Part shown: piece by piece, positions 31,941 through 40,536 of the stretch
How positions within the stretch are numbered: position 1 is the first letter of the stretch
Layout of the letters: each line of letters opens with the position of its first letter
Source of the DNA: Streptomyces aurantiacus JA 4570
GTDB taxonomy: Bacteria; Actinomycetota; Actinomycetes; Streptomycetales; Streptomycetaceae
NCBI RefSeq assembly: GCF_000414115.1
Contig: NZ_AOPZ01000050.1
Location: forward strand, 1 to 64,000
Length of the DNA stretch: 64,000 bases
Reading direction: 5' to 3'
Notes under the pieces: model-generated
What the model was told of the DNA's origin: nothing
What the model saw: the letters and a program-made list of their open reading frames with translations, nothing else
Database searches by the model: none
Program-made: the position numbers and the translations under genes

Positions 31941-34751
31941 TCAGCCGACGGAGCTGTACGCCACGACTCCGTGCAGGAGTTGGTCCACGGCCTTGCGCGC
32001 GTTCTTCCCGACCGTGCTGCCCTCGCGCGGCGCCGCCGCCGAGATCTGCCCGAGCACATCGATGACCTGCTTGCACCAGCGCACGAAGTCCCCGGCCGGC
32101 ATCTCCGCCTCGCGCAGGACCTCGTCGAGGCCGCTGCCGCCCGCCCACATGTACGCCGCCCAGGCGAAGTTCAGGTCGGGCTCACGCTGCCCGACGCCCT
32201 CCGTCTGGCTGATCCGGAACTCCTCCTCCAAGGCGTCCAGGCGCCCCCAGATGCGCACCATCTCACCGAGCGCCGCCTTGGCCTTGCCGGAGGGCAGCTT
32301 GGGTGCGAGCGCGTCGTCGGCGACCCGGGCCTCGTACACCAACGCCGAGACGCACGCGGCCAGTTCGGCGGGCGACAGGCCCTCCCACACGCCCGCGCGC
32401 AGGCATTCGCTCGCCAGCAGGTCCAATTCGCCGTAGAGCCGGGCGAGGCGCCTGCCGTGCTCGGTGACCTCGTCGCCGCGCAGATAGTCGAGCTCGGTGA
32501 GCAGCGCGACGATGCGGTCGAAGGTGCGGGCGATGGTGTTCGTGCGGCCCTCGATGCGGCGCTCCAGCTGCGCGGTGTCGCGCAGCAGGCGATGATAGCG
32601 CTCGGCCCAGCGGGCGTGGTCCTCGCGCTCGTCGCAGCCGTGGCACGGGTGGGCCCGCAACTCGGCGCGCAGACGGGCGATCTCGCGGTCGTCGGCGGCC
32701 GCCGAACGGCCCTTGCGGTGCCGCTCGGGCACGATGTGCCCGGCCTTGGTGCGCAGCGCCGAGGCGAGGTCGCGGCGGGACTGCGGGGAGCGCGCGTTGA
32801 ACGACTTGGGGATGCGCATCCGCTCCACGGCCTCGACGGGCACCGGGAAGTCCATCGACGCGAGCCGCTTGACCTGCCGCTCGGCGGTGAGCACCAGCGG
32901 GCGCGGGCCGTCCTGGTGCTCGAAGCCGCGGTGGCCGTTGGCCCGGCCCGCGGGCAGCCCGGGGTCGAGCACCAGGGCGAGGCCCGCGTACTTGCCCGTG
33001 GGCACATGGATCACGTCGCCCGGCTTGAGCTTCTCCAGGGCGGCCGCGGCGGCGGCCCTGCGCTGGACGGCGCCCTGCTTGGCGATCTCGTTCTCGCGGT
33101 CCTTGAGCTCGCGGCGCAGCCGCGCGTACTCCTCGAAGTCCCCCAGGTGGCAGGTCATCGACTCCTTGTAGCCGTCGAGGCCCTCCTCGTTCTTCTGCAC
33201 CTGGCGGGAGATCCCGACGACCGACTTGTCGGCCTGGAACTGCGCGAAGGACGTCTCAAGGAGCTCGCGCGAGCGGTGCCGGCCGAACTGCTCGACCAGG
33301 TTCACCGCCATGTTGTACGACGGCTTGAAGCTGGAGCGGAGGGGGTAGGTGCGGGTGCCCGCGAGGCCCGCCAGGTGCTCGGGGTTCATGGCGCGCTGCC
33401 ACAGCACGACCGCGTGGCCCTCCACGTCGATGCCGCGGCGGCCGGCGCGGCCGGTGAGCTGCGTGTACTCACCCGGGGTGATGTCGGCGTGCTGTTCGCC
33501 GTTCCACTTCACGAGCTTTTCGAGGACCACGCTGCGCGCGGGCATGTTGATGCCGAGTGCCAGCGTCTCGGTGGCGAACACGGCCTTCACCAGGCCGCGC
33601 ACGAACAGCTCCTCCACGACCTCCTTGAAGGTCGGCAGCATGCCGGCGTGGTGGGCGGCGATGCCGCGCTCCAGGCCCTCCAGCCATTCGTAGTAGCCGA
33701 GGACGTGGAGGTCCTCGTTCGGGATGGAGGCGGTGCGCTCCTCGACGAGTTCGCGCACCCGCAGGCGCGCCTCGTCGTCGTTCAGGCGCAGGCCCGCGTA
33801 CAGACACTGCTGGACGGCGGCCTCGCAGCCGGCGCGGCTGAAGATGAACGTGATGGCGGGCAGGAGCCCTTCGGCGTCCAGGCGCTCGATGACTTCGGGC
33901 CGGCCCGGCGTCCAGATCCGCGACCGCGACCTGCGCTCCCGCTCGCGGTCGGCCTCGCGGACCATCTTGCCCTTGCGGCGGTCCCGCGGGTTGTAGGACC
34001 GGCTGGCCTCCAGGCGGGCCATCCGCGTCAGGTCGGGGTTGACCGTCTTGCGCCGGCCCTCCCCCTCCTCGAAGAGGTCGTACATCCGGCGGCCCGCCAG
34101 CACGTGCTGGAACAGCGGCACCGGGCGGTGCTCGGACACGATCACTTCGGTGTCGCCGCGGACCGTGTCGAGCCAGTCCCCGAACTCCTCCGCGTTCGAC
34201 ACCGTGGCCGAGAGCGACACGAGAGTGACCGACTCCGGGAGGTGAATGATCACTTCCTCCCAGACGGCGCCGCGGAAGCGGTCCGAGAGGTAGTGCACCT
34301 CGTCCATCACCACATAGCCGAGGCCGAGCAGGGACTGGGAGCCCGCGTACAGCATGTTCCGCAGGACCTCGGTGGTCATCACGACCACCGGTGCCTCGGA
34401 GTTGACGCTGTTGTCGCCGGTGAGCAGGCCGACCTGGTCCGCGCCGTACCGTTTGGCGAGGTCGGCGTACTTCTGGTTGGAGAGCGCCTTGATCGGGGTG
34501 GTGTAGAAACACTTCTTGCCCCGCTGGAGGGCGAGGTGCACGGCGAACTCGCCGACGATCGTCTTGCCGGAGCCCGTGGGGGCGGCCACGAGCACGCCCT
34601 TGCCGCCTTCGAGCGCCTGGCACGCCTCGATCTGGAAGGGGTCGAGGCCGAATTCGTACATCTCGCGGAAGTCCGCGAGCGCGGTGGCCTGCTCGGCAGC
34701 ACGCTGACGCGCTGCCGCATACCGCTCGGCCGGTGAGAGGTCCTCTGTCAT
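31941..34751 (-). CDS. helY: Ski2/Mtr4-like superfamily 2 RNA helicase HelY
   Basis: 936 residues. Helicase motifs: Q-like region LDPFQIEACQALEGGKGVLV, Walker A APTGSGKTIVGE, DEVH box VMDEVHYLSDRFRG, motif III SATVSNAEEFG, motif IV-V EERTASIPNEDLHV and ETLALGINMPARSVV, motif VI QLTGRAGRRGID. The C-terminal half matches the DSHCT domain of Ski2-like helicases. It unwinds RNA with ATP. In mycobacteria helY sits beside tatC, tatA and pafBC as here. The ATG at 34751 is preferred to an upstream GTG because a DNA-damage-type promoter ends 10 bases before it. Confidence 0.9.
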   Translation of the reverse strand: MTEDLSPAERYAAARQRAAEQATALADFREMYEFGLDPFQIEACQALEGGKGVLVAAPTGSGKTIVGEFAVHLALQRGKKCFYTTPIKALSNQKYADLAKRYGADQVGLLTGDNSVNSEAPVVVMTTEVLRNMLYAGSQSLLGLGYVVMDEVHYLSDRFRGAVWEEVIIHLPESVTLVSLSATVSNAEEFGDWLDTVRGDTEVIVSEHRPVPLFQHVLAGRRMYDLFEEGEGRRKTVNPDLTRMARLEASRSYNPRDRRKGKMVREADRERERRSRSRIWTPGRPEVIERLDAEGLLPAITFIFSRAGCEAAVQQCLYAGLRLNDDEARLRVRELVEERTASIPNEDLHVLGYYEWLEGLERGIAAHHAGMLPTFKEVVEELFVRGLVKAVFATETLALGINMPARSVVLEKLVKWNGEQHADITPGEYTQLTGRAGRRGIDVEGHAVVLWQRAMNPEHLAGLAGTRTYPLRSSFKPSYNMAVNLVEQFGRHRSRELLETSFAQFQADKSVVGISRQVQKNEEGLDGYKESMTCHLGDFEEYARLRRELKDRENEIAKQGAVQRRAAAAAALEKLKPGDVIHVPTGKYAGLALVLDPGLPAGRANGHRGFEHQDGPRPLVLTAERQVKRLASMDFPVPVEAVERMRIPKSFNARSPQSRRDLASALRTKAGHIVPERHRKGRSAAADDREIARLRAELRAHPCHGCDEREDHARWAERYHRLLRDTAQLERRIEGRTNTIARTFDRIVALLTELDYLRGDEVTEHGRRLARLYGELDLLASECLRAGVWEGLSPAELAACVSALVYEARVADDALAPKLPSGKAKAALGEMVRIWGRLDALEEEFRISQTEGVGQREPDLNFAWAAYMWAGGSGLDEVLREAEMPAGDFVRWCKQVIDVLGQISAAAPREGSTVGKNARKAVDQLLHGVVAYSSVG

Positions 34752-34761
34752 CGTGCTTTCG

Positions 34762-34784
34762 AGCCTACCGGCCACCACTGACAA
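34762..34784 (-). promoter_or_regulatory. RecA-NDp (PafBC-type) promoter of helY
   Basis: On the minus strand: TTGTCAGTG, 8 bp (GTGGCCGG), TAGGCT. It agrees with TTGTCAGTG-N8-TAnnnT at every fixed position. The -10 box ends at 34762; the helY ATG is at 34751, giving a leaderless or nearly leaderless mRNA. Confidence 0.8.
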
Positions 34785-34882
34785 CGGACGATCTTTATCG
34801 GGACCGGAGAGAAACCGCAGGTCACGGACGTACGGGCCGGTGACACGCGCGACCCGGCGCAGCGGCGGAAGCCACCTCCGGG

Positions 34883-34939
34883 TCCGCTTCAGGGTCCGAC
34901 TCAGGCCCGGCTCAGGGCCGCCTCAGGCCCGTCTCAGGG
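34883..34939. repeat. Five tandem 11-12-bp repeats at the 3' end of the lipid-kinase gene
   Basis: Units TCCGCTTCAGGG, TCCGACTCAGGC, CCGGCTCAGGG, CCGCCTCAGGC, CCGTCTCAGGG. The last unit includes the stop codon of the diacylglycerol-kinase-like gene, so the array is mostly in its 3' untranslated region. Confidence 0.8.
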
Positions 34940-35824
34940 CCCGAGGACCCGCACCGCCCCCGGCACGCACAGCGCCGTCAGCGGCAGCTCCCCCAGCCGC
35001 TCGCCGTCCGCGTACCCGGTGGTCCCCGGCGCCGCGACCTCCACTTTCGCGGCCCGGTGCACGGTGACCTTCGGGTGGTCCAGGTGCGTGCCCCGGTAGA
35101 CCCGCGGAAAGACCTTGAGCAGCATGGTCCGGCTGCAGTCGCCGACCACGGTGACGTCGAAGAGCCCGTCGCTCATGTCGGCCCCGGCACAGATCCTCAT
35201 GCCGCCGCCGTACGACGATCCGTTGCCGATGGCGACCAGCGTCGCCTCGACCTCGCGCACGTCGCCGTCGTCCAGGGTGATGCGGTACGGGACCGGCTTG
35301 AACGCGGCCAGTTCCGCGATCATCGCGAGGTCGTACTTGAACCGCCCGCTGGGCCACCGCATGCGGTTGCCGCGGTCGTTGACCCGCGAGTCGAAGCCGG
35401 AGGCGAGCACCGTCCCGAACCAGGTGGCACCGACCCGCCCCAGATCGACATCCCGTATCCGCGTCTCCTTCAGCGCGGCGGCGACGACGGTACCCGCGGC
35501 GGCGGGCTCCCGCACGGGCAGGCCGAGGGCCCGCGCGAAGTCGTTGCCGGTGCCCACGGCGATCACCCCGAGCGGGGTGCGCGTCCCCGCGACGGCCTGC
35601 AGGGCGAGGCTCGCCATGCCGTCGCCGCCGACGGCTATCAGCGCCCCGGTGCCGCCGTCGACCGCGGCGCGGGCCCGGTGCAGCGCGTCCCCGGCGTCCT
35701 CGCCGATGACGGTACGTACGGAGAATCCGGCCGCGCGCAGGGCGGCCGCGGCCGGCTGCGCGGCATGCGCGCCGCGGCCACGGCCCGCCGTGGGATTGAC
35801 GAAGAGGGTGATCTCGCTGGTCAC
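34934..35824 (-). CDS. Diacylglycerol/sphingosine kinase-like lipid kinase (DAGK catalytic domain)
   Basis: 296 residues, GTG start. The nucleotide region is FVNPTAGRGRG, the catalytic block VGGDGMASLALQAVAG (GGDGT is usual; here Met follows), then IPLGVIAVGTGNDFARALG-type sequence (LGVIAVGTGNDFARALG) and the C-terminal YADGERLGELPL. The family transfers phosphate from ATP to a lipid such as diacylglycerol. Downstream of tatC on the same strand (48-bp gap). Substrate is not known. Confidence 0.87.
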   Translation of the reverse strand: MTSEITLFVNPTAGRGRGAHAAQPAAAALRAAGFSVRTVIGEDAGDALHRARAAVDGGTGALIAVGGDGMASLALQAVAGTRTPLGVIAVGTGNDFARALGLPVREPAAAGTVVAAALKETRIRDVDLGRVGATWFGTVLASGFDSRVNDRGNRMRWPSGRFKYDLAMIAELAAFKPVPYRITLDDGDVREVEATLVAIGNGSSYGGGMRICAGADMSDGLFDVTVVGDCSRTMLLKVFPRVYRGTHLDHPKVTVHRAAKVEVAAPGTTGYADGERLGELPLTALCVPGAVRVLGP

Positions 35825-35872
35825 GGGCGGACCCTACAAGGCGGTACGCCGCGGCAACCAGTCGCGGGCCCC

Positions 35873-36823
35873 TCAGGTGACGTCGTCGTACCCGTTGTAC
35901 CGGGAGGTGCGGGGCTCGGAGCCGCTGCCGTTGGTCTGTTCCGGCAGGGCGCTGGACGCGGGGACCGGCTCGATCTCGTCGACCGGGGCCGGGGTGAGGT
36001 CCAGGTCGGCGGCCTCGTCGTCGTCGAGTTCCGCGTCCGGGTCCGCGCGGCGGCGGCGCTTGTCGTTCAGGATCGAGAAGCCGACGGCGAGGAAGTAGAG
36101 GACGACGATGGGACCGGCGAGCGCCAGCATGCCGACGGGGTCCGTCGTGGGCGTGGCGACCGCGCCGAAGACGAAGACGCCCATCACGACGCCGCGCCAC
36201 CAGCCGAGCATGCGGCGCCCGGTGACCATGCCCGTCATGTTGAGCATCACGAGCAGCAGGGGCAGTTCGAAGGAGGCGCCGAAGACGAGGACCATCCGGA
36301 CGCTGAAGTCGAGGATGTCGTCCATCTCGAGGATATTGGACGCGCCGTCTGGCGTGATGCCGAGGAGCACGCGCATGCTGATCGGCATGATCACGTACGC
36401 GAGCCAGGCACCGGCGAAGAAGAGCGGCACGGCCGCGGCGACGAACGCGTAGGTGTACTTGCGCTCGCTCTTGTGCAGCCCCGGCGCGACGAAGGCCCAG
36501 AGCTGGTACAGCCAGACCGGGCTGGAGAGGACGATGCCCGCCATGAGGCTGACCTTCACCGTCGTGGTGAACGGCGACAGTAGCTTGGTGTAGGAGACGA
36601 CGGCACAGGAGCCGCCGGTGGACTCGCCCAGCCCCCCCTTGCAGCGCGGCACGGGGTCGGAGAGGAAGTCCATCAGCTGCTGGCTGTAGAAAGCCGCCAC
36701 GATCGACACGATCGTGATGGCGAGGAGCCCCTTGGCAAGCCGGTTGCGGAGCTCGCGCAGGTGGTCCGCAAGCGGCATACGCCCTTCGGGATCCCGCTCC
36801 TTCTTGCGGGCAGACTTAAGCAA
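35873..36823 (-). CDS. tatC: Twin-arginine translocase subunit TatC
   Basis: 316 residues with six membrane helices. The conserved N-terminal contact site is PLADHLRELRNRLAKGLLAI, and the periplasmic and helix signatures FVAPGLHKSERKY and FGASFELPLLLVMLNMTGMV are present. The acidic C-terminal tail (DDDEAADLDLTPAP) is longer than in E. coli. It is the receptor for folded twin-arginine substrates. Start is TTG. The tatA gene lies 51 bp upstream, and both lie with helY and pafBC as in mycobacteria. Confidence 0.93.
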   Translation of the reverse strand: MLKSARKKERDPEGRMPLADHLRELRNRLAKGLLAITIVSIVAAFYSQQLMDFLSDPVPRCKGGLGESTGGSCAVVSYTKLLSPFTTTVKVSLMAGIVLSSPVWLYQLWAFVAPGLHKSERKYTYAFVAAAVPLFFAGAWLAYVIMPISMRVLLGITPDGASNILEMDDILDFSVRMVLVFGASFELPLLLVMLNMTGMVTGRRMLGWWRGVVMGVFVFGAVATPTTDPVGMLALAGPIVVLYFLAVGFSILNDKRRRRADPDAELDDDEAADLDLTPAPVDEIEPVPASSALPEQTNGSGSEPRTSRYNGYDDVT

Positions 36824-36874
36824 CCCACGTCCTCATCTCGTGCGGCAGGCCAGCTTGTCGGCGCCGGCCTTGGA

Positions 36875-37168
36875 TCAGCGCTTAGTCGTCTGGTCGGTCG
36901 GCTCGGTGACGGGACGCGAGCTGGTCACGTCGCCGGGCGCGGCCTGGATGGTGCGCTGCTGCGGAGCGGGCTGGTCGGCGGGCGCGGGCGGGTCGGCGGG
37001 GGCCGCCTCGTCCTGCTTGCCGTCCGACTTCATCGCCTTGGCCTCGCTCTTGAGGATCCGCGCCGACTTGCCGAGGGATCGGGCCATGTCCGGCAGCTTC
37101 TTCGCACCGAAGAGCAGGACCAGGACGACGAGGATCAGGATGATCTCGGTGGGGCCGAGCCTACCCAT
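36875..37168 (-). CDS. tatA: Twin-arginine translocase pore subunit TatA
   Basis: 97 residues. One N-terminal membrane helix ([20 protein letters not shown]), then the FG hinge and an amphipathic helix ([20 protein letters not shown]), followed by a Pro/Ala/Gln-rich tail. Oligomerises to form the Tat conduit with TatC. About 263 bp separate its start from the small membrane-protein gene, so it likely has its own promoter there. Confidence 0.93.
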   Translation of the reverse strand: MGRLGPTEIILILVVLVLLFGAKKLPDMARSLGKSARILKSEAKAMKSDGKQDEAAPADPPAPADQPAPQQRTIQAAPGDVTSSRPVTEPTDQTTKR

Positions 37169-37431
37169 AGCTGTCTACCTTCTTCACCGAGGCGTCAGAT
37201 TTCGGGACCGGCTGTCGGACAGTCGTCCGACCACCGGGCTTGCCAGCGATCGTAACCCCCTGGAGTAAACGCAGGGCAATCCCCGTGCATACTCCCAGTT
37301 GCGGCCCGCGCCTCACATTTCGGGCCGCTTCAGCAGCGTACCCGCCTGGTAAGGGGAGTTGACAGGCCGCACCGCGCCGCGCGCCGCGAGCGGTCGGACC
37401 TCGCCACCCGACATCGGGCGGAAGGCGCCGT

Positions 37432-37629
37432 TCAGCCGAGGTCCCGGCCTGCCCGGGCGACCCCGGCCGCGGCCTTCTCCAGGTCCTCGGCGGCGCGGTT
37501 GATCTGCTGTGTGGTCTCGCTCACTTGACGGCCGAGCCGCTGGGCCTCGACGAAGACCTTGATCGCGAACACACTCAGGACGGCGAGGCCGAAGAACCCC
37601 GCGCCCACCGCCAGCATCGCCCAGAACAT
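37432..37629 (-). CDS. Small single-pass membrane protein
   Basis: 65 residues: a membrane helix (LAVGAGFFGLAVLSVFAIKV) and an amphipathic, coiled-coil-like tail (RLGRQVSETTQQINRAAEDL EKAAAG). No family recognised. It sits between pafC/zinc-ribbon gene and tatA with a 9-bp gap upstream, suggesting the same operon. Small proteins of this type are common next to paf/tat genes in actinobacteria, with unknown role. Confidence 0.65.
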   Translation of the reverse strand: MFWAMLAVGAGFFGLAVLSVFAIKVFVEAQRLGRQVSETTQQINRAAEDLEKAAAGVARAGRDLG

Positions 37630-37638
37630 GTGCCGAGC

Positions 37639-37893
37639 CTAGACGGTCGAGTGCAGCCGCAGTGTCCGCACCCCGCCCCCGGTGAGGAGTTCGACGATGC
37701 GCTCACCGGCGGGCTTGCGCACGGCGTTGCCGCACTCCGGGCAGGTGAAGGAGTAGAAGGTGGTGCGCCGACTGGCGCCGATGGCCAGCCGCAGCGCCCC
37801 CGCGGACAGTTCGAACCGCGCGCGGCAGTCGGGGCAGGCGGCCTTGAAGAGGACCGCGGCCACTGAATGGGGCGTAAGGGGCATCAGTGACAT
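37639..37893 (-). CDS. Small zinc-ribbon protein
   Basis: 84 residues. Two CxxC pairs, ACPDCRARFEL and FTCPECGNAVRKP, form a zinc ribbon; the rest is not recognised. The ATG at 37893 has GAGGAG upstream. Located directly downstream of pafC (15-bp gap) and probably co-transcribed with it. Could bind nucleic acid or protein; function unknown. Confidence 0.7.
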   Translation of the reverse strand: MSLMPLTPHSVAAVLFKAACPDCRARFELSAGALRLAIGASRRTTFYSFTCPECGNAVRKPAGERIVELLTGGGVRTLRLHSTV

Positions 37894-37908
37894 ACTGGGC
37901 AACTCTCC

Positions 37909-38871
37909 TCAGCTCTGTTCGCCTTCTTCGTACGCCGCCAGCGCCTCCCGCGCCGCGCGGCGGGCGTTGTCCGCCAGGTCCTGGGGCGAGACGATGTGGC
38001 CGTCGCGGCCCAGGCGCAGCGCGAGGCGGCGCAGCGATGCCGGGTCGGGGGTGCGCAGCGTGATGCGCAGGCCGCCCTCGGGGAGCTCTTCCGCGCTGTC
38101 GTGGGGGTAGTACTCGGCGACCCAGCGGCCGCCGGGGCCGACCTCCACCACGACCTCGGGGTCCTCGGCGGCAGGCTGCACCAGGCCCGCGGAGAGGTCC
38201 CGCAGCTCGACCTCGGGCGGCGCGGACGGCTCGTCCAGGATCTTGATCTCGGCGACCCGGTCGAGCCGGAAGGTGCGGCGCGCCTCGGAGCGGCGGCACC
38301 ACGCCTCCACATAGGTGTGGCCGACGCTGACGAGCCGGATCGGGTCGATCTCGCGCTCGGTGAGCTGGTCGCGGGCCGGGGAGTAGTAGCGGATCCAGAG
38401 TCTGCGCCGCTCGGAGATGGCGCGGTCCACATCGGCGAAGACCCCGCCCTCGGACTCGAAGGTGACCGAGAGCCGTGAGCTGGCCCCGGCCGCCTCGCCC
38501 GCCGCCTCCTCCAGCTTCGCCGTCGCGCGCAGCAGCGCGAGCCGGTCGCTCTCGCGCAGGCCCGGCAGCGTGGACACCGCGCGGGCGGCCACGAGCAGCG
38601 CCGTGGCCTCGTCGGCGGCGAGCCGCAGCGGCTCGGCGACGTCATCGGGGTTGTGCCACCAGATGCGCTCGCCGTCGGTGTCGATGTCCAGGAGGTCACC
38701 GCCGCGGAAGCTGGTCCCGCACAGCGGCAGCACGTCCAGGTCGGAGATCAGCTCGTCCTGGGTGATGCCGAAGGCCCGGGCGACGTCGCCGACGCGCGCC
38801 CCGGGGCGCTCGCGCAGATAGGTCACCAGGGACAGCATCCGCCTGGTCTGATCGATGGCGTTCGCGGCCAT
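37909..38871 (-). CDS. pafC: WYL-domain transcriptional activator PafC
   Basis: 320 residues. N-terminal HTH (RMLSLVTYLRERPGARVGDV, ARAFGITQDELISDLDVLP), WYL domain (ISERRRLWIRYYSPARDQLT; VEAWCRRSEARRTFRLDRVA) and C-terminal WCX extension. With PafB it forms the heterodimer that activates the LexA/RecA-independent DNA-damage response in mycobacteria. Gap of 18 bp after pafB; start in the normal place for the family. Target-like promoters are present elsewhere in this window. Confidence 0.92.
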   Translation of the reverse strand: MAANAIDQTRRMLSLVTYLRERPGARVGDVARAFGITQDELISDLDVLPLCGTSFRGGDLLDIDTDGERIWWHNPDDVAEPLRLAADEATALLVAARAVSTLPGLRESDRLALLRATAKLEEAAGEAAGASSRLSVTFESEGGVFADVDRAISERRRLWIRYYSPARDQLTEREIDPIRLVSVGHTYVEAWCRRSEARRTFRLDRVAEIKILDEPSAPPEVELRDLSAGLVQPAAEDPEVVVEVGPGGRWVAEYYPHDSAEELPEGGLRITLRTPDPASLRRLALRLGRDGHIVSPQDLADNARRAAREALAAYEEGEQS

Positions 38872-38889
38872 TGCTAGTTCCGTTCCCCC

Positions 38890-39906
38890 TCAGCCCTTGG
38901 CCACGGCACGCAGCCGGTCCACGACATCGGCCCGCAGCTCCGCGGGCTCCAGGACCACCACGTCGGGCCCGAACTCCACCAGCCACGCGTCGAGCCCGTG
39001 CCCGTACGGAATCTCCAACTCGTCCCAGCCCTCGCCGAGTTCCCGGGAGCCCACGGCCTTCGCTCGCAGCGGATATCCGGCGCCCTTGCGCAGCTGGATC
39101 AGGGCGGTGCGGTCCGCGCTCTCCCCCGCCCAGCTCGCCACGGTCTCCCGCACGGTGACCACGTCGGGCACCTCGGCCCGGAACTTCCCGGCGCGCGAGC
39201 GGACCTTCCCGGTGATGCGGGAGAGCCGGAAGACCCGCTCGGCCTCACGGTCGCGGTCCCAGCCCGCCAGATACCAGTGCCCGCGCCAGCACTCCAGGGC
39301 CCACGGCTCCACATGGCGCTGCTCGGGGCGCGCGGCGGTGGCCTTGCGGTAGTCGAAGACGACGGGGCGCCGGTCGCGGCAGGCCAGCATCAGCGGCTCG
39401 AAGGCGGCCTCGTGCACGGGGATGCGCGGCTCCAGGGCGCCGTGCGCCTCGTAGGGGTCGACGTCCTCGGGCAGTCCGGCGGCGCGCAGCTTCTGCAGTG
39501 CGCCGCTCGCGGCGCCCGCGAGCCGGGCCTGCTGCCACACCTTCGCGGCCAGGCCGAGCGCGGCGGCCTCCTCGGCGTCCAGCGTGATGGGCGGCAGGCG
39601 GTTGCTGTCGCGGCGGGCCAGATAGCCGACCTCGCCGTCCAGGTTCTCCACCGTCTCGATGACCAGGCCGAGTTCGCGCAGGTCGTCCTTGTCGCGCTCG
39701 AACATGCGGTTGAAGGAGTCCTCGGACCCGCCCCCCGGCCCGGAGAGCGCGCTCCGGCCCGGCCCGAAGGGCGCACCGGGCCCCGGCCCGAACGCCTCGA
39801 CATATGCCTCGATGGACTCGCGCAGCTCACGCTTGCTGAGCGGCCGCCTCGTCCCGAGCAGACACAGCGCCAGATTCATCAGCCGCTCGGCCTTGGCAAT
39901 GGCCAT
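38890..39906 (-). CDS. pafB: WYL-domain transcriptional activator PafB
   Basis: 338 residues. HTH at the N-terminus (AKAERLMNLALCLLGTRRPL, SKRELRESIEAYVEAFG), a Gly/Pro-rich linker (GPGRSALSGPGGGSEDS), WYL-domain (ACRDRRPVVFDYRKATAARP, RHVEPWALECWRGHWYLAG) and C-terminal domain. Partner of PafC. The ATG at 39906 is chosen over upstream in-frame sequence because conserved MAIAKAERLMNL starts there. Preceded by the FKBP terminator, so pafBC has its own promoter in 39907-40023. Confidence 0.92.
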   Translation of the reverse strand: MAIAKAERLMNLALCLLGTRRPLSKRELRESIEAYVEAFGPGPGAPFGPGRSALSGPGGGSEDSFNRMFERDKDDLRELGLVIETVENLDGEVGYLARRDSNRLPPITLDAEEAAALGLAAKVWQQARLAGAASGALQKLRAAGLPEDVDPYEAHGALEPRIPVHEAAFEPLMLACRDRRPVVFDYRKATAARPEQRHVEPWALECWRGHWYLAGWDRDREAERVFRLSRITGKVRSRAGKFRAEVPDVVTVRETVASWAGESADRTALIQLRKGAGYPLRAKAVGSRELGEGWDELEIPYGHGLDAWLVEFGPDVVVLEPAELRADVVDRLRAVAKG

Positions 39907-40023
39907 CGACGCCCTTTCTCTCTCCCGGTCGACGACCGTACCGCTACGGGGTGTCGCGGCAAAAGCCGAGGGCAGGAGGTGCGTCCCCGAAGGGCTCGCG
40001 TTGGGGGTGGTGAAGAGACACCG

Positions 40024-40055
40024 GAGGGCCCACGCCAGAGCAGGCATGGGCCCTC
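40024..40055 (-). terminator. Hairpin between the FKBP gene and pafB
   Basis: 13-bp stem with one G-U-type mismatch (arms start GAGGGCCCACGCC) and a 6-nt loop, 43 bp past the FKBP stop on the minus strand. Makes pafBC an independent unit. Confidence 0.8.
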
Positions 40056-40097
40056 ACCGGACACTTCCGGTCGGACGCGGACGCGCCCAGAAGTGGC

Positions 40098-40472
40098 TCA
40101 GACGGAGACCAGGTCGCAGACGAAGATCAGCGTCTCGCCCGGGGCGATACGGCCGCCGCCGGCGCCGCGGTCGCCGTACGCCAGGTGCGCCGGGATGGTC
40201 AGCTCGCGACGGCCGCCGACCTTCATGCCCTGCACGCCCTGGTCCCAGCCGGAGATGACCTGGCCGGCGCCGAGCTCGAACTGCAGCGGGTTGCCGCGGT
40301 TCCAGGACGCGTCGAACTCCTCACCCGTGGAGAAGGCCACGCCCACGTAGTGGACCTTGACGAGGTCGCCCGCCTTGGCGACGGCGCCGTCACCCTCCCA
40401 GATGTCCTTGATCTGCAGCTCGGTGGGCGGCTCACCGACGGGGAAGTCGACCTCGGGCTTGTCGATGCTCAC
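40098..40472 (-). CDS. FKBP-type peptidyl-prolyl cis-trans isomerase
   Basis: 124 residues, single FKBP domain: VKVHYVGVAFSTGEEFDASW, ELGAGQVISGWDQGVQGMKV, GGRRELTIPAHLAYGDRGAG, GETLIFVCDLVSV. It catalyses proline isomerisation in the cytoplasm and is the usual target of FK506. GTG start at 40472 with AGGAG at 7-base spacing. The lipoprotein FKBP lies 64 bp upstream on the same strand. Confidence 0.92.
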   Translation of the reverse strand: MSIDKPEVDFPVGEPPTELQIKDIWEGDGAVAKAGDLVKVHYVGVAFSTGEEFDASWNRGNPLQFELGAGQVISGWDQGVQGMKVGGRRELTIPAHLAYGDRGAGGGRIAPGETLIFVCDLVSV

Positions 40473-40536
40473 GAATAACTCCTGCTCATGTGCGTGATGG
40501 GCAACCGGGACAGTCTCGCATCCGTGCCGCGGGGGG

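Noticed and set aside
29949..34736. A 1595-codon open frame on the plus strand
   Set aside because: It is antisense to cvnA and helY, both with strong motifs, and its composition (Arg, Ala, Gly, Val, Asp) is that of a high-GC shadow frame.
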